The notes below the pieces were generated by a model. That model had not been told where the DNA came from. It did not search any database and was given only the letters and a program-made list of their open reading frames with translations. From Kordiimonas sp. (GTDB lineage: Bacteria; Pseudomonadota; Alphaproteobacteria; Sphingomonadales; Emcibacteraceae), in the NCBI GenBank assembly GCA_002700365.1, contig PADB01000012.1, positions 186,001 to 250,000 on the forward strand: DNA of 64,000 nucleotides. Direction: 5' to 3'. The position numbers and the translations under genes were made by a program. This document shows, piece by piece, positions 18,882 through 27,546 of this stretch (position 1 is its first letter; each line of letters starts with the position of its first letter).

Positions 18882-19673
18882 TTATATTCCGTTAAAGACC
18901 GGTTTTCTTTTTTCATGAAAAGCGGTTAAGCCTTCTGCAAAGTCTTCGTGATAACCAGCAGTTTGTTGTGCTTTGGCTTCAATTTTCATTTGTTCGTCGA
19001 AATTGTGTTTATCAGCGGCATCGACTAACTGTCTGATCGCAACGTAAGATCGTGTGGGGCCTGACGCTAACGTTTCGGCAAGCTGATGAGCCGAGGTGTC
19101 AAGTTGTCCATTGGGCACGGTTTTATAGATAAGGCCTATCTCGACGGCCTCTTGCGCGGTAATTTCTGTATTGAGCATAAAAGTCGCCATGGCTCGGGCG
19201 CGACCGATGGTTCGCGGCAAAGTATGTGTCATGCCGCAGTCGGGAATAAGGCCTACGTCAATAAAGCCTGTCTTAAAATAAGCACTGCGCGCCGCAATCG
19301 TGATGTCACATGCTAAGGCCAATGCCATACCGGCACCAGCAGCCACACCATTCACAGCCGCGAGACTGGGCATATGGATGTGTTTCAGGCGGCGGAACAA
19401 CGGAATATAATCTTTATCAAGATGTGTTTTTAAATCTTCGGGGAAAGATGTGATGGTTGTGACGAGATCAGCACCAGCACAAAAGGCGTTCTCCTGTCCG
19501 GTGAGGATTAGCACACGTGGTGAGGGGGTAAGTGTTTCCAGCGTGTCCAGGACATTGTGAAAGTCCTTGAAAAACTGGTGATCCATTGCATTGGCTGCGG
19601 CCGGCCTTTGTAAGGTTATACAAGCAATGCGGTTGTCGTCAGTGATTGTTAAACCTACTGTGGCCGGGGTCAT
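18882..19673 (-). CDS. Enoyl-CoA hydratase/isomerase family protein
   Basis: A 263-residue crotonase-fold protein. The CoA/oxyanion segments AFCAGADL (about residues 65-72) and NGVAAGAGMALALACD (about 105-120) are present. The stretch FIDVGLIPDCGMTHTLPR resembles PaaG-type isomerases of phenylacetate breakdown (VGLVPD-G-T-LPR), where the Asp acts in catalysis, rather than the two-Glu hydratases. Without other paa genes nearby I would not assign the exact substrate. GGAGC lies 9 bases before the ATG. Upstream is the terminator of the diguanylate cyclase gene, so it likely has its own promoter. Confidence 0.88.
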   Translation of the reverse strand: MTPATVGLTITDDNRIACITLQRPAAANAMDHQFFKDFHNVLDTLETLTPSPRVLILTGQENAFCAGADLVTTITSFPEDLKTHLDKDYIPLFRRLKHIHMPSLAAVNGVAAGAGMALALACDITIAARSAYFKTGFIDVGLIPDCGMTHTLPRTIGRARAMATFMLNTEITAQEAVEIGLIYKTVPNGQLDTSAHQLAETLASGPTRSYVAIRQLVDAADKHNFDEQMKIEAKAQQTAGYHEDFAEGLTAFHEKRKPVFNGI

Positions 19674-19686
19674 AATTTATGCTCCA

Positions 19687-19730
19687 TCAAAGAAAACACC
19701 CCTTACATGGTTTCCCGATGTAGGGGGTGT
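19687..19730 (-). terminator. Rho-independent terminator of the diguanylate cyclase gene
   Basis: A 13-bp stem with one G-U pair (19696-19708 with 19718-19730) and a 9-base loop. Read on the minus strand it is followed by TTTTCTTT. It lies 32 bases after the diguanylate cyclase stop and just before the enoyl-CoA hydratase start. Confidence 0.85.
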
Positions 19731-19761
19731 GTCAATAAGTGAATGCCAAAAGATTATGACT

Positions 19762-20835
19762 TTATGCCGATTGTGCGACCTTTGCCCTCTTTGCGTCTTC
19801 TTCGGTGCGAACGCAGTCGCGTCCGGAATTTTTAGCCAGATAAAGGGCGTTATCAGCACGCTCCAGTACCGTAGACGCATCTTCACCACGGCGATATGCC
19901 GCCACACCAAATGAGATTGTGATTTTACCTAATGTTTCGCCGGTGCTTTTTTTGCGCATCACACGCTGGGATACAAAATTGCGCACGGTATTTGCCATAT
20001 CAGTTGCCGCTTCGAGGTTATAATGCGGCAGGACTGCAATAAATTCTTCTCCACCATAGCGGGCAGGGGTGCCAGAATCGCCGACTTTTGTTTTAAGACT
20101 ATGGGCAACCGCTTTTAGCACCTGATCGCCCATCTGATGGCCCCATGTATCATTGAATTTTTTAAAGTGGTCAACGTCCCCTATAAAGATAGAAAAAGAA
20201 GTGCCACTTTCTTCCGCCGCTTCAATGGCTTGCTGCAGGCTGGTTTCGAAGCATTTGCGATTACCAATATTCGTCAGCATATCGGTCATGGCTTCCTGTT
20301 GTGCAGATTTTAGATTTTGCTGGAGTAGTTTTACTTCATTTGATGACTTTTGTAGCCTGCCTTCCAGGGTTTGACTACGTTCTTTCATCTTCTGGGTGTC
20401 ACTGACCAGCTTGGTAATGAGCGCTTTTATGTCTGTGGCAGTATCTTTTGTTCCAATATTATCAAGATGCCCGGATAAGGAATTAGAAAACTCGGTTGTG
20501 TTGTCACCCGCCTGTTTTAATGTCGCTGTTATTGCGTCTAATTCATTCTGCAAATTTTCGCTGGCCTTATGAACAGCCGTTTCCTGTTTTGTCGTTGAAA
20601 AGAATTTTTCATGCAAAGAGGTGCAGATTTCTGGTGTAAATGTTGTACCTTTTTCGATTAAGCGATCAATTGCACGCACTAACGCCAGATCATCTGCGCT
20701 ACAGTAGCTGTACCATAGTTGATAATTCGCAGGTGTGGGGGGGATGTTTTGTCTACCCATTTGCGTTAATGCGGATTGTGCATAGCCATGGATTTGTGCA
20801 GACGTTTTTTTATCAATAATTGTGTGTTGTTCCAT
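19762..20835 (-). CDS. Diguanylate cyclase (GGDEF domain)
   Basis: Synthesises cyclic di-GMP from two GTP, a signal usually favouring surface attachment and exopolysaccharide. The 357-residue protein is soluble. Residues about 1-80 form a helical N-terminal domain common in alphaproteobacterial GGDEF proteins, about 85-180 is coiled coil, and the GGDEF domain follows. The active-site motif is GGEEF at 261-265 and the metal-binding FIGDVDHFKKFND is intact, so it should be active. The inhibitory RxxD site five residues before GGEEF is absent (GDSG at that place). The window also holds an exopolysaccharide locus and flagellar genes, both typical c-di-GMP targets, but no direct link is visible. 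Confidence 0.93.
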   Translation of the reverse strand: MEQHTIIDKKTSAQIHGYAQSALTQMGRQNIPPTPANYQLWYSYCSADDLALVRAIDRLIEKGTTFTPEICTSLHEKFFSTTKQETAVHKASENLQNELDAITATLKQAGDNTTEFSNSLSGHLDNIGTKDTATDIKALITKLVSDTQKMKERSQTLEGRLQKSSNEVKLLQQNLKSAQQEAMTDMLTNIGNRKCFETSLQQAIEAAEESGTSFSIFIGDVDHFKKFNDTWGHQMGDQVLKAVAHSLKTKVGDSGTPARYGGEEFIAVLPHYNLEAATDMANTVRNFVSQRVMRKKSTGETLGKITISFGVAAYRRGEDASTVLERADNALYLAKNSGRDCVRTEEDAKRAKVAQSA

Positions 20836-20949
20836 AATCCCTTACTGCCATTTTTTAGGCTGGAGAAATGCATGACATTGCATGCGGTTTTTATGGAAGC
20901 AAGAGTAACCAATCTTTCCTAAAGAAAGGCTAACGAGAGGAAAAGAGGG

Positions 20950-22455
20950 TTAAATATCCTCAGCCGCTGGTGTTTCTGTCACGGCAGTTTCGACGTTATT
21001 TTCTGAAACCGTTTTGCGCCGCCGGGGTGTTGTTGATTTCTTTTTTTCAGGGGTGGCTTTAGGTGCTGTCCGTAAGAGGAACGCTGGGACGTGGTCACCC
21101 AGCCCGACAACAGGCTTCTGTCGATTACGGCTGCCACGGCCGGTTTCTTCTTTTTCTTTGTGTTTATCTTTATTCTTTGTTGGTGTTGAGGAGGCCGAAC
21201 GTTTTTGGGGGGTGTTTATCGGCTCAGCATCAACGGCTTCTTGGGAGAGGTTTTCTTTTACCGCTTCTTCTTTTTTGGTTTTCGTTGTTTTGGATTTTGT
21301 CGTTTTTTTACGGGCTGAATTTGAAAACTCTTCAAGTTCAGCTACGGGTATTTCTTTTTTGATTAATTTATTGATAGCCTCAACAAATTTTGTTTCTTTT
21401 GGCGTAAAAATAGTGAAAGCATGTCCTTCACGACCGGCGCGTCCTGTACGGCCAATACGATGGACATAGTCTTCCGCACTGATGGGCACTTCATAATTGA
21501 AGACATGAGAAACTTCAGGGATATCCAAACCACGTGCGGCAACATCACTGGCGACAAGCAATTGAATTGTGCCATTCTTAAAGTTCTCAAGGACTTCCAT
21601 ACGCGATGATTGGTGCATGTCGCCATGTAGTTCCGCGACATTAAAGCCATGTTTCTTGAGGGATGTATTAACGACCTGTACGGTTTTTTTGCGATTGCAG
21701 AAGATAATCGCATTTTTGACATCCTGACTTTGAATCAGATGGCGTAGTGCTGCCCGTTTAGTTTTTTCATTCGGGTCATACGCTACTTTAAGCATTTTCT
21801 GCGTAATGGTGGACGCTGTAGATGAGGCGCGGGCGACTTCAATTTGTTTTGGGTCATTGAGGAAACGGTCTGTCAGTCGTTTTACTTCCTTGGGCATTGT
21901 AGCAGAAAAGAAAAGGGCCTGCATTTTCTGGGGTATAAGACTGCAGATGCGCTCAACATCGGGAATAAAGCCCATGTCTAACATACGGTCTGCTTCGTCC
22001 ACGACAAGGATTTCGACACCAGTAAGCATCAACTTCCCGCGTTCAAAATGGTCAAGCAACCGGCCGGGTGTTGCGATCAATACGTCTACACCGCGGTCTA
22101 GTTTCTTTTCCTGGTCGGCGAAAGACACACCGCCGATTAAAAGGGCCATACTGAGTTTGCTGTTTTTTCCGTATGTTTCAAAATTCTCAGCAACCTGAGC
22201 GGCAAGTTCGCGCGTTGGCTCCAGAATAAGAGAGCGGGGCATGCGTGCCCGTGCGCGCCCATGTGAGAGAACGTCAATCATCGGTAAAGTGAAAGAGGCT
22301 GTTTTACCGGTGCCCGTTTGGGCAATGCCCAGAATATCCCGTCCTTGGAGGACGTTGGGAATGGCTTGTTTCTGAATTGGGGTTGGTTCAGTATAGCCAG
22401 CATCACTTACCGCAGAAAGGACGGCGTCACTCAAACCCAATAAATTAAAACCCAT
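20950..22455 (-). CDS. DEAD-box ATP-dependent RNA helicase (RhlE-like)
   Basis: A 501-residue DEAD-box helicase, expected to unwind RNA duplexes during RNA decay or ribosome assembly. Motifs are complete: Q motif (TEPTPIQKQAIP), Walker A AQTGTGKT, PTRELA, DEAD in VVDEADRMLD, SAT (FFSATMP), and the helicase C-terminal motif VI HRIGRTGRAG. From about residue 375 the tail is Lys/Thr/Ser-rich and low-complexity, likely RNA-binding, with a short conserved VGLGDHVPAFL patch near residue 440. RhlE is the nearest type by layout, but the subfamily is not certain. Confidence 0.93.
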   Translation of the reverse strand: MGFNLLGLSDAVLSAVSDAGYTEPTPIQKQAIPNVLQGRDILGIAQTGTGKTASFTLPMIDVLSHGRARARMPRSLILEPTRELAAQVAENFETYGKNSKLSMALLIGGVSFADQEKKLDRGVDVLIATPGRLLDHFERGKLMLTGVEILVVDEADRMLDMGFIPDVERICSLIPQKMQALFFSATMPKEVKRLTDRFLNDPKQIEVARASSTASTITQKMLKVAYDPNEKTKRAALRHLIQSQDVKNAIIFCNRKKTVQVVNTSLKKHGFNVAELHGDMHQSSRMEVLENFKNGTIQLLVASDVAARGLDIPEVSHVFNYEVPISAEDYVHRIGRTGRAGREGHAFTIFTPKETKFVEAINKLIKKEIPVAELEEFSNSARKKTTKSKTTKTKKEEAVKENLSQEAVDAEPINTPQKRSASSTPTKNKDKHKEKEETGRGSRNRQKPVVGLGDHVPAFLLRTAPKATPEKKKSTTPRRRKTVSENNVETAVTETPAAEDI

Positions 22456-22588
22456 ATAACTTGCTTACTTTCTTTAATGTACGCAGAACATTACCGACAT
22501 TTCGGCCAAACATACTTTATAATTTAGGGGGCAGAATATGGAAAGTTGTACAGAAGTCAATGATACTCTTCATTTTCGGCGGAATTGC

Positions 22589-24559
22589 TTACAAATCCAG
22601 ATCGGTGACGTCTGTTGCATGTTCCTGAATAAAGTTATAGCGGTGCTCTGCTTTTCGGCCCATGAGCTGTTCAACGATATCTGATGTATTTAATCTCTGT
22701 CCTTCAGGTATCACCACGCGAAGTAAGCCACGTTTTGTTTGGTCCATGGTGGTTTCTTTTAGTTGGGCAGGTGGCATCTCACCCAGGCCCTTAAAGCGGC
22801 TGATATCTATTTTGCCTTTGGCATTAAATTCCGTCTGGAGAAGTTGGTCTTTGTGTTCATCGTCACGGGCGTAATGGATATTTCCACCTTGGGCTATTCT
22901 GTATAATGGGGGCTGCGCTAAGTACAGGTGCCCGTCCCGGATCAGTTCTGGCATTTCCTGATAGAAGAAGGTAATGAGCAGTGTCGCAATGTGTGCCCCG
23001 TCAACATCCGCATCTGTCATGATTATAACGCGCTGATAGCGCAGGGCGTCGCGATTATATTTATCCCCTTGACCGCAGCCGAGTGCCTGAAGAAGGTCTG
23101 AAATTTCCTGATTTTGACGAATTTTATCAGGAGAGGCACTTGCCACATTCAGAATTTTACCGCGAATTGGTAATATTGCCTGGGTTTTTCTATCGCGTGC
23201 CTGCTTGGCAGAACCGCCCGCAGAATCCCCTTCGACAATAAAAATTTCTGTATTATCAGCAGAATCGGTAGAACAGTCGGCCAGTTTTCCAGGGAGACGC
23301 AATTTACGGCGAGATGTTGCGGTTTTACGCTTTACTTCCTTTTCTTGCCGTCGGCGCAGGCGTTCTTCCGCGCGTTCCAAGGCCCAGGCCAATAGGTCAT
23401 TTGCCATATCAGGAGAACCACTGAGCCAATGATCGAAATGATCGCGCACAACGGTTTCAATCAGGCGCGCGGCTTCAGGTGTACTGAGTTTATCCTTGGT
23501 CTGGCCCTGAAATTGTGGATTTTTGATAAAAGCTGAAATCACACCACAAGCATTACCCAGAATATCTTCACCGGTAATCGATGCCGCTTTTTTATTGCCG
23601 ATTAATTCGGCATATGCTTTTACCCCTTTGACCAGTGCTGCGCGGACGCCGTTTTCGTGAGTGCCGCCTTGGGGGGTGGGAATTGTGTTACAATAAGACC
23701 TTGTGAAACCATCCCCATATTCCGGCCAGGTTATCGCCCATTCGACCTGTCCGGCTTCATCGGGGAGGGACGTGCGGCCATGAAAGTTTTCTGTCGTAAC
23801 GCATTGGCGTTCTTTCATGGTTTCAGTGAGATAATCATTTAATCCACCGGGGAAATGTAATGTTGCCTTTTCCGGTGTTTCATCATCTGCAAGATGCGCA
23901 GGGTTGCATTGCCAGCGGATCTCCACCCCCCGAAAGAGATAGGCTTTGGAACGTGCCATTTGGTAGAGACGTGCGGCGCGAAATTTTGCATCTTTGCCAA
24001 AAATATCCGGGTCGGGCAGGAAAGAGACCTTTGTACCACGACGGTTAGCGGTGCTCCCTTGTTTTTCCAGCGGTGTTACGGGATGTCCGCGTTCAAAAGA
24101 TTGTGCATATAATTCTTTGTTGCGTGCGACTTCTATGGTCAGTTTCTTCGAGAGGGCGTTGACGACAGAAATACCGACACCATGCAGGCCCCCGGATGTT
24201 TCATAAACTTTATTATTGAACTTTCCACCGGAGTGAAGCGTCGTCAGAATAACTTCCAGTGCAGATTTTTCAGGATATTTGGGATGGGGATCCGTTGGAA
24301 TTCCACGCCCATTGTCTGAAATAGATATGGCTCCGTCTTCCGTAAATGTAATCTCTATACGATTAGCATATCCAGCGACAGCTTCGTCCATGGCATTATC
24401 AAGTACTTCGGCGACAAGATGGTGAAGGGCGCGATCATCCGTCCCGCCTATGTACATTCCTGGCCGTAAGCGAACGGGCTCTAGCCCCTCTAATACTTCG
24501 ATATCTTTTGCTGAATAATCTTCAGTGGACGCCGTTTTTTGTTCGAAAAGATCTACCAT
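22589..24559 (-). CDS. parE: DNA topoisomerase IV subunit B
   Basis: The ATPase subunit of topoisomerase IV, which with ParC decatenates daughter chromosomes. The 656-residue protein has a GHKL ATPase domain with LDNAMDEA, ISDNGRGIP and GGLHGVGISVVNALS, then a transducer domain and the TOPRIM domain with EGDSAGGSAKQARDR and the acidic DADVDGAHI. Length and the DSAGGSA-KQARDR signature fit ParE rather than GyrB of alphaproteobacteria, which is longer. The upstream gap of 97 bases to the FAD oxidase gene should contain its promoter. Confidence 0.92.
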   Translation of the reverse strand: MVDLFEQKTASTEDYSAKDIEVLEGLEPVRLRPGMYIGGTDDRALHHLVAEVLDNAMDEAVAGYANRIEITFTEDGAISISDNGRGIPTDPHPKYPEKSALEVILTTLHSGGKFNNKVYETSGGLHGVGISVVNALSKKLTIEVARNKELYAQSFERGHPVTPLEKQGSTANRRGTKVSFLPDPDIFGKDAKFRAARLYQMARSKAYLFRGVEIRWQCNPAHLADDETPEKATLHFPGGLNDYLTETMKERQCVTTENFHGRTSLPDEAGQVEWAITWPEYGDGFTRSYCNTIPTPQGGTHENGVRAALVKGVKAYAELIGNKKAASITGEDILGNACGVISAFIKNPQFQGQTKDKLSTPEAARLIETVVRDHFDHWLSGSPDMANDLLAWALERAEERLRRRQEKEVKRKTATSRRKLRLPGKLADCSTDSADNTEIFIVEGDSAGGSAKQARDRKTQAILPIRGKILNVASASPDKIRQNQEISDLLQALGCGQGDKYNRDALRYQRVIIMTDADVDGAHIATLLITFFYQEMPELIRDGHLYLAQPPLYRIAQGGNIHYARDDEHKDQLLQTEFNAKGKIDISRFKGLGEMPPAQLKETTMDQTKRGLLRVVIPEGQRLNTSDIVEQLMGRKAEHRYNFIQEHATDVTDLDL

Positions 24560-24656
24560 ATGACACTTTTGTGCTCTGTTTATTAAAAGAGGTCAGCACT
24601 ATAGGGCATTTTTTCTACCGCCAACAACTAGATATTATCGATATTTTTCATCGTGC

Positions 24657-26045
24657 TCAGGCAAGGTCAAAGACCTTGCCGGGATTCAGGATGTTATTAG
24701 GGTCCAAAGCTTGTTTTAATGTTTTCATTAATCCGATTTCTTCTGCGGAACGGCTGAGATGGAGGTAAGGCTTTTTCTCCAGGCCGACGCCATGTTCTGC
24801 AGAGACAGAACCGCCGATGGATGCCAATGGGGAATAAATAATATGTTCAATTTTTGTATGGCTGTTGTTGTCATTGTGACCGGGACTGACGGCTAAATGC
24901 AGGTTGCCATCCCCCAGATGACCAAAAACGAAACATTGACCATCGGGAAAATTATGGCTTATTTCCCGGCGAACATTTTCTATATAACTTTCCATGTGAC
25001 GGATCGAAAGGCTGACGTCAAAATAGTAAATTGGACGAAAGCGATTACATTCATCCACGCTATCGCGCAGTGCCCATAGGTTATCTCTTTCCCGCTGGGA
25101 CTGGGCGATAACGGCATCTATTATAACGCCATTCTCAAGGGCTTCGGAAAGTACTTTTTCGAAATGGGCGAGGTCAGCTTGTTGATCTGTGCCCTGAGCT
25201 TCGATTAAGGCATAAAAGGGATGTTCAGTGCTTAAGGGAGGGGTTTTGCAATGGGGTGCCGTGGCGACCAACGCGTAGAAATCTTTCCACATCACTTCGT
25301 AAGAACTGAGCTGCCCGCCTAAGGCTTCATCAATATGATTGAGAAGTCGTGGCACATCATCGAATTTTTCAAAAGCCACCATAGCCGTATTCGCGCTTTG
25401 GGGTTTAGGGAAAAGCCGTAAGACAAAGCGCGTCATAATGCCAAGTGTACCTTCCGACCCTATGAAAAGATGTTTTAGGTCGTAACCGGCATTGTTTTTC
25501 AGCATCGTATTCATAGAGGAAATAACAGTGCCGTCCGCCAATACGGTTTCGCTTCCCAATATCAGGGCCCGTGCCATGCCATAGCGTATGACGCGGTTGC
25601 CGCCTGCGTTCGTCGCAACATTACCGCCTATTTGGCAGCTGCCGCGGGCACCAAGGTCCAGTGGAAAAAAGAGTCCAGCGTCATCTGCGGCTTTTTGGAT
25701 GTCTTCGAGTGCAGTGCCAGCAAGCACAGTTAATGTGCGCCCGATAGGGTCAATGGATTCAACGCCAGAAAGTCGTTCCAAGGAGAGCACAAGATCTTTA
25801 TCATTTGTATCTGCACCATGGACCAACCCGGTCAGCCCCCCCTGAGGAACGACGGGCTGTTTATGTGCATTGCAGAGGGCTAGGATTTGCGATACTTCGG
25901 ATGTTGTTTTAGGGCGCACAAGAACAGTAGCCTTTAAATTTTCCTGATGCCAAATGCCAGCGGACCGTGACGTTACAGCATCGTCACAGAGAAGACCTGC
26001 ATCTCCGACGATGTTGTGCAGTTGTTGGATTAAATCCCTATTCAT
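24657..26045 (-). CDS. FAD-linked oxidase (GlcD/D-2-hydroxyacid dehydrogenase-like)
   Basis: A 462-residue flavoprotein with an N-terminal PCMH FAD-binding domain (VVPQGGLTGLVHGA, then GSCQIGGNVATNAGG which binds the FAD pyrophosphate) and a C-terminal FAD-oxidase C domain ending FGHLGDGNLHLAV, SAEHGVGLEKK and DPNNILNPGKVF. This is the architecture of D-lactate, D-2-hydroxyglutarate and glycolate (GlcD) dehydrogenases; the HLGDGNLH and EHGVG metal-binding motifs are complete. The substrate cannot be told from sequence alone. The start at 26045 is preferred (AAAGAGA upstream); the frame is open 14 codons further. Confidence 0.9.
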   Translation of the reverse strand: MNRDLIQQLHNIVGDAGLLCDDAVTSRSAGIWHQENLKATVLVRPKTTSEVSQILALCNAHKQPVVPQGGLTGLVHGADTNDKDLVLSLERLSGVESIDPIGRTLTVLAGTALEDIQKAADDAGLFFPLDLGARGSCQIGGNVATNAGGNRVIRYGMARALILGSETVLADGTVISSMNTMLKNNAGYDLKHLFIGSEGTLGIMTRFVLRLFPKPQSANTAMVAFEKFDDVPRLLNHIDEALGGQLSSYEVMWKDFYALVATAPHCKTPPLSTEHPFYALIEAQGTDQQADLAHFEKVLSEALENGVIIDAVIAQSQRERDNLWALRDSVDECNRFRPIYYFDVSLSIRHMESYIENVRREISHNFPDGQCFVFGHLGDGNLHLAVSPGHNDNNSHTKIEHIIYSPLASIGGSVSAEHGVGLEKKPYLHLSRSAEEIGLMKTLKQALDPNNILNPGKVFDLA

Positions 26046-26200
26046 ACTTAATCTCTTTGTTTTTTTGTAAAAGCAACCTGATCTCATCGGTCAGAACTTT
26101 GGGCGATATTAGCATGAAAATTAAGAACGTCATTCACGAGTTATTAGAGTTTTTGTCACTTAAAATTCATTGAGAAGACATGAGGCTGTCATTGTTTTCG

Positions 26201-26206
26201 TATAAT
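26201..26206 (+). promoter_or_regulatory. -10 promoter element candidate for the 67-residue ORF
   Basis: A consensus TATAAT at 26201-26206 lies 24 bases before ATG 26230. No convincing -35 hexamer is seen at 16-18 bases upstream, so this is a weak prediction. Confidence 0.35.
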
Positions 26207-26229
26207 TTCGATAGGAAAAGTAAGGTATT

Positions 26230-26433
26230 ATGAATAAGGAAATGGCCATGGGTAGTGTCATGAGACATATTACATTAGAAAATGGTGCGCAAAGCCGTGT
26301 CGCGCAAGTATTGCTGCGTCATGCACAGCCGAAAACGCCTGACGATGCATTGCGTTTTTTGGTGGGTCGTATGGGTGTTTATGTTCTGGATAAAGAAAGT
26401 CTTGGCCGGGAAGTTAAATTATACTTTGGCTAA
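26230..26433 (+). CDS. Small hypothetical protein, 67 residues
   Basis: Not recognised. A basic soluble-looking 67-residue protein with no signal peptide or membrane segment; the central part (RVAQVLLRHAQPKTPDDALRF) is probably helical. Support for a real gene: a TATAAT box 24 bases upstream, a TAAGG Shine-Dalgarno 5 bases before ATG, and a strong rho-independent terminator 44 bases after the stop, making a self-contained transcription unit. The alternative start at 26242 or 26248 would shorten it by a few residues. The stretch could instead express a small RNA ending at the terminator. Confidence 0.6.
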   Translation: MNKEMAMGSVMRHITLENGAQSRVAQVLLRHAQPKTPDDALRFLVGRMGVYVLDKESLGREVKLYFG

Positions 26434-26476
26434 GTCTGGTGTTGTTTAGGCACGTGGTGATAATGTCGGTAAAAAC

Positions 26477-26515
26477 AAAGGGTGGCCCCTATAGAAAGGC
26501 CGCCCTTTATTTTAT
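26477..26515 (+). terminator. Rho-independent terminator after the 67-residue ORF
   Basis: An 11-bp stem (26477-26487 with 26498-26508, one U-G pair) with a 10-base loop, followed by ATTTTAT on the plus strand. The complementary strand also ends in a T-rich tract (TTTGTTTTT), so it may also serve the converging DUF4170 gene. Confidence 0.85.
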
Positions 26516-26582
26516 ATTGGGTAGAAAAGACCGTTCAGATATTAGAGCAGGCTAAAAACCAGCCTTCATCGAAAACATCTTT

Positions 26583-26804
26583 TTAGTCTTCGGCTGGCTC
26601 CAGAAGCCTGTGTAGATGTACGATTACATATTTGCTCATGGCATCGTCTACAGAAGCATGACTAGCGCCTTTCCATGCGTCATATGCTTCTTTGTAACTG
26701 GGAAATATCCCAACGACATCAAGATTACTCGTGTCCTGAAAATCAAGCCCTTGGGGGTTTTTAACTTTGCCGCCAAAAACCAGATGTAATAAGCTATCCG
26801 CCAT
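26583..26804 (-). CDS. DUF4170 domain-containing protein
   Basis: A 73-residue protein matching the small alphaproteobacterial DUF4170 family: HLVFGGKVKNPQGLDF, LDVVGIFPSYKEAYDAWKG and the C-terminal YVIVHLHRLLEP are the recognisable conserved blocks. Function is unknown. The start at 26804 has a good GAGGA Shine-Dalgarno 5 bases upstream; a Met nine codons earlier lacks one. It converges with the 67-residue ORF, with their shared intergenic terminator between them, and diverges from the ACT-domain gene. Confidence 0.85.
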   Translation of the reverse strand: MADSLLHLVFGGKVKNPQGLDFQDTSNLDVVGIFPSYKEAYDAWKGASHASVDDAMSKYVIVHLHRLLEPAED

Positions 26805-26934
26805 GTTTTCCTCTTTTACTCCGTTAAACACACTGAGGGGTTTGACGCCCTTATATCATTAGTGGCTGTCCCAGAATTTTTTATGCGTTATTATGGGTCA
26901 GCTATACATATCCTTATTTTTGTTTGAGAACAAT

Positions 26935-27480
26935 ATGCCAGACAACAGAAATTCTACGGTTCTTATTTCCATCGTTTCCCCAGATCAATTAGGACTTATT
27001 GCCGCGGTAACAGGTGTAATGTTCGATATTGGTGTCAATTTGGCTGATACGTCTTTTGCCATATTAGGGCAGGGCTGTGAATTTTCCTGTGTCGCAGAAC
27101 TTCCGGATGGGGTCTCACAACGTGCCGTGCAAAGCGAAATACAGGGATTACCCTGTATGAAGGAGGCGGATATTCTTGTTATGCCTTTCCGTTTTCAGGC
27201 GGAGAAAACACAGGCCGCTAAAATTACACATATTATTGATGTGGCGGGCGGGGATCAGCCAGGGCTTATCGCCCGACTGTCGGAAGTTTTTAATGATTAT
27301 GACGCTAATGTTGTTCTGATGAATTCAACAAAGCAGGAAAATAAAGACACCAAAGGGGAAGGGCAGTATCTGACCTGTTTTTCAGTGAGTATTCCTGAAC
27401 AAAGAGCCGAAGGATGTCTTGCCGCGATATATAATACGGCAAGTCAGCTACAGCTCAGTTGTGTACATCGTTCTTTGTAA
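26935..27480 (+). CDS. ACT-domain protein, GcvR-like
   Basis: A 181-residue protein made of two ACT domains (about 8-85 and 98-178), each with the ligand-binding Asp-Gln-x-Gly loop (SPDQLGLIAAVTG and GGDQPGLIARLSE). This is the architecture of glycine cleavage repressor GcvR, which binds glycine and modulates GcvA by protein contact; no DNA-binding domain is present. Whether it acts on a gcv system here is unknown since no gcv genes are in view. ATG 26935 is chosen with GAGAA nearby; an in-frame ATG 14 codons earlier would add a hydrophobic stretch not seen in the family. Confidence 0.85.
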   Translation: MPDNRNSTVLISIVSPDQLGLIAAVTGVMFDIGVNLADTSFAILGQGCEFSCVAELPDGVSQRAVQSEIQGLPCMKEADILVMPFRFQAEKTQAAKITHIIDVAGGDQPGLIARLSEVFNDYDANVVLMNSTKQENKDTKGEGQYLTCFSVSIPEQRAEGCLAAIYNTASQLQLSCVHRSL

Positions 27481-27515
27481 GCGTTCCGTACTGTGGTGTT
27501 GTCAATAGGGAACGC
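27481..27515. other. Inverted repeat between convergent genes
   Basis: GCGTTCC (27481-27487) and GGAACGC (27509-27515) can form a 7-bp stem right after the ACT-protein stop codon. There is no T-run, so it is only a possible weak terminator or mRNA end structure. Confidence 0.3.
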
Positions 27516-27546
27516 GACATTAGTTAGGACAGGTTAAAATACAAAA

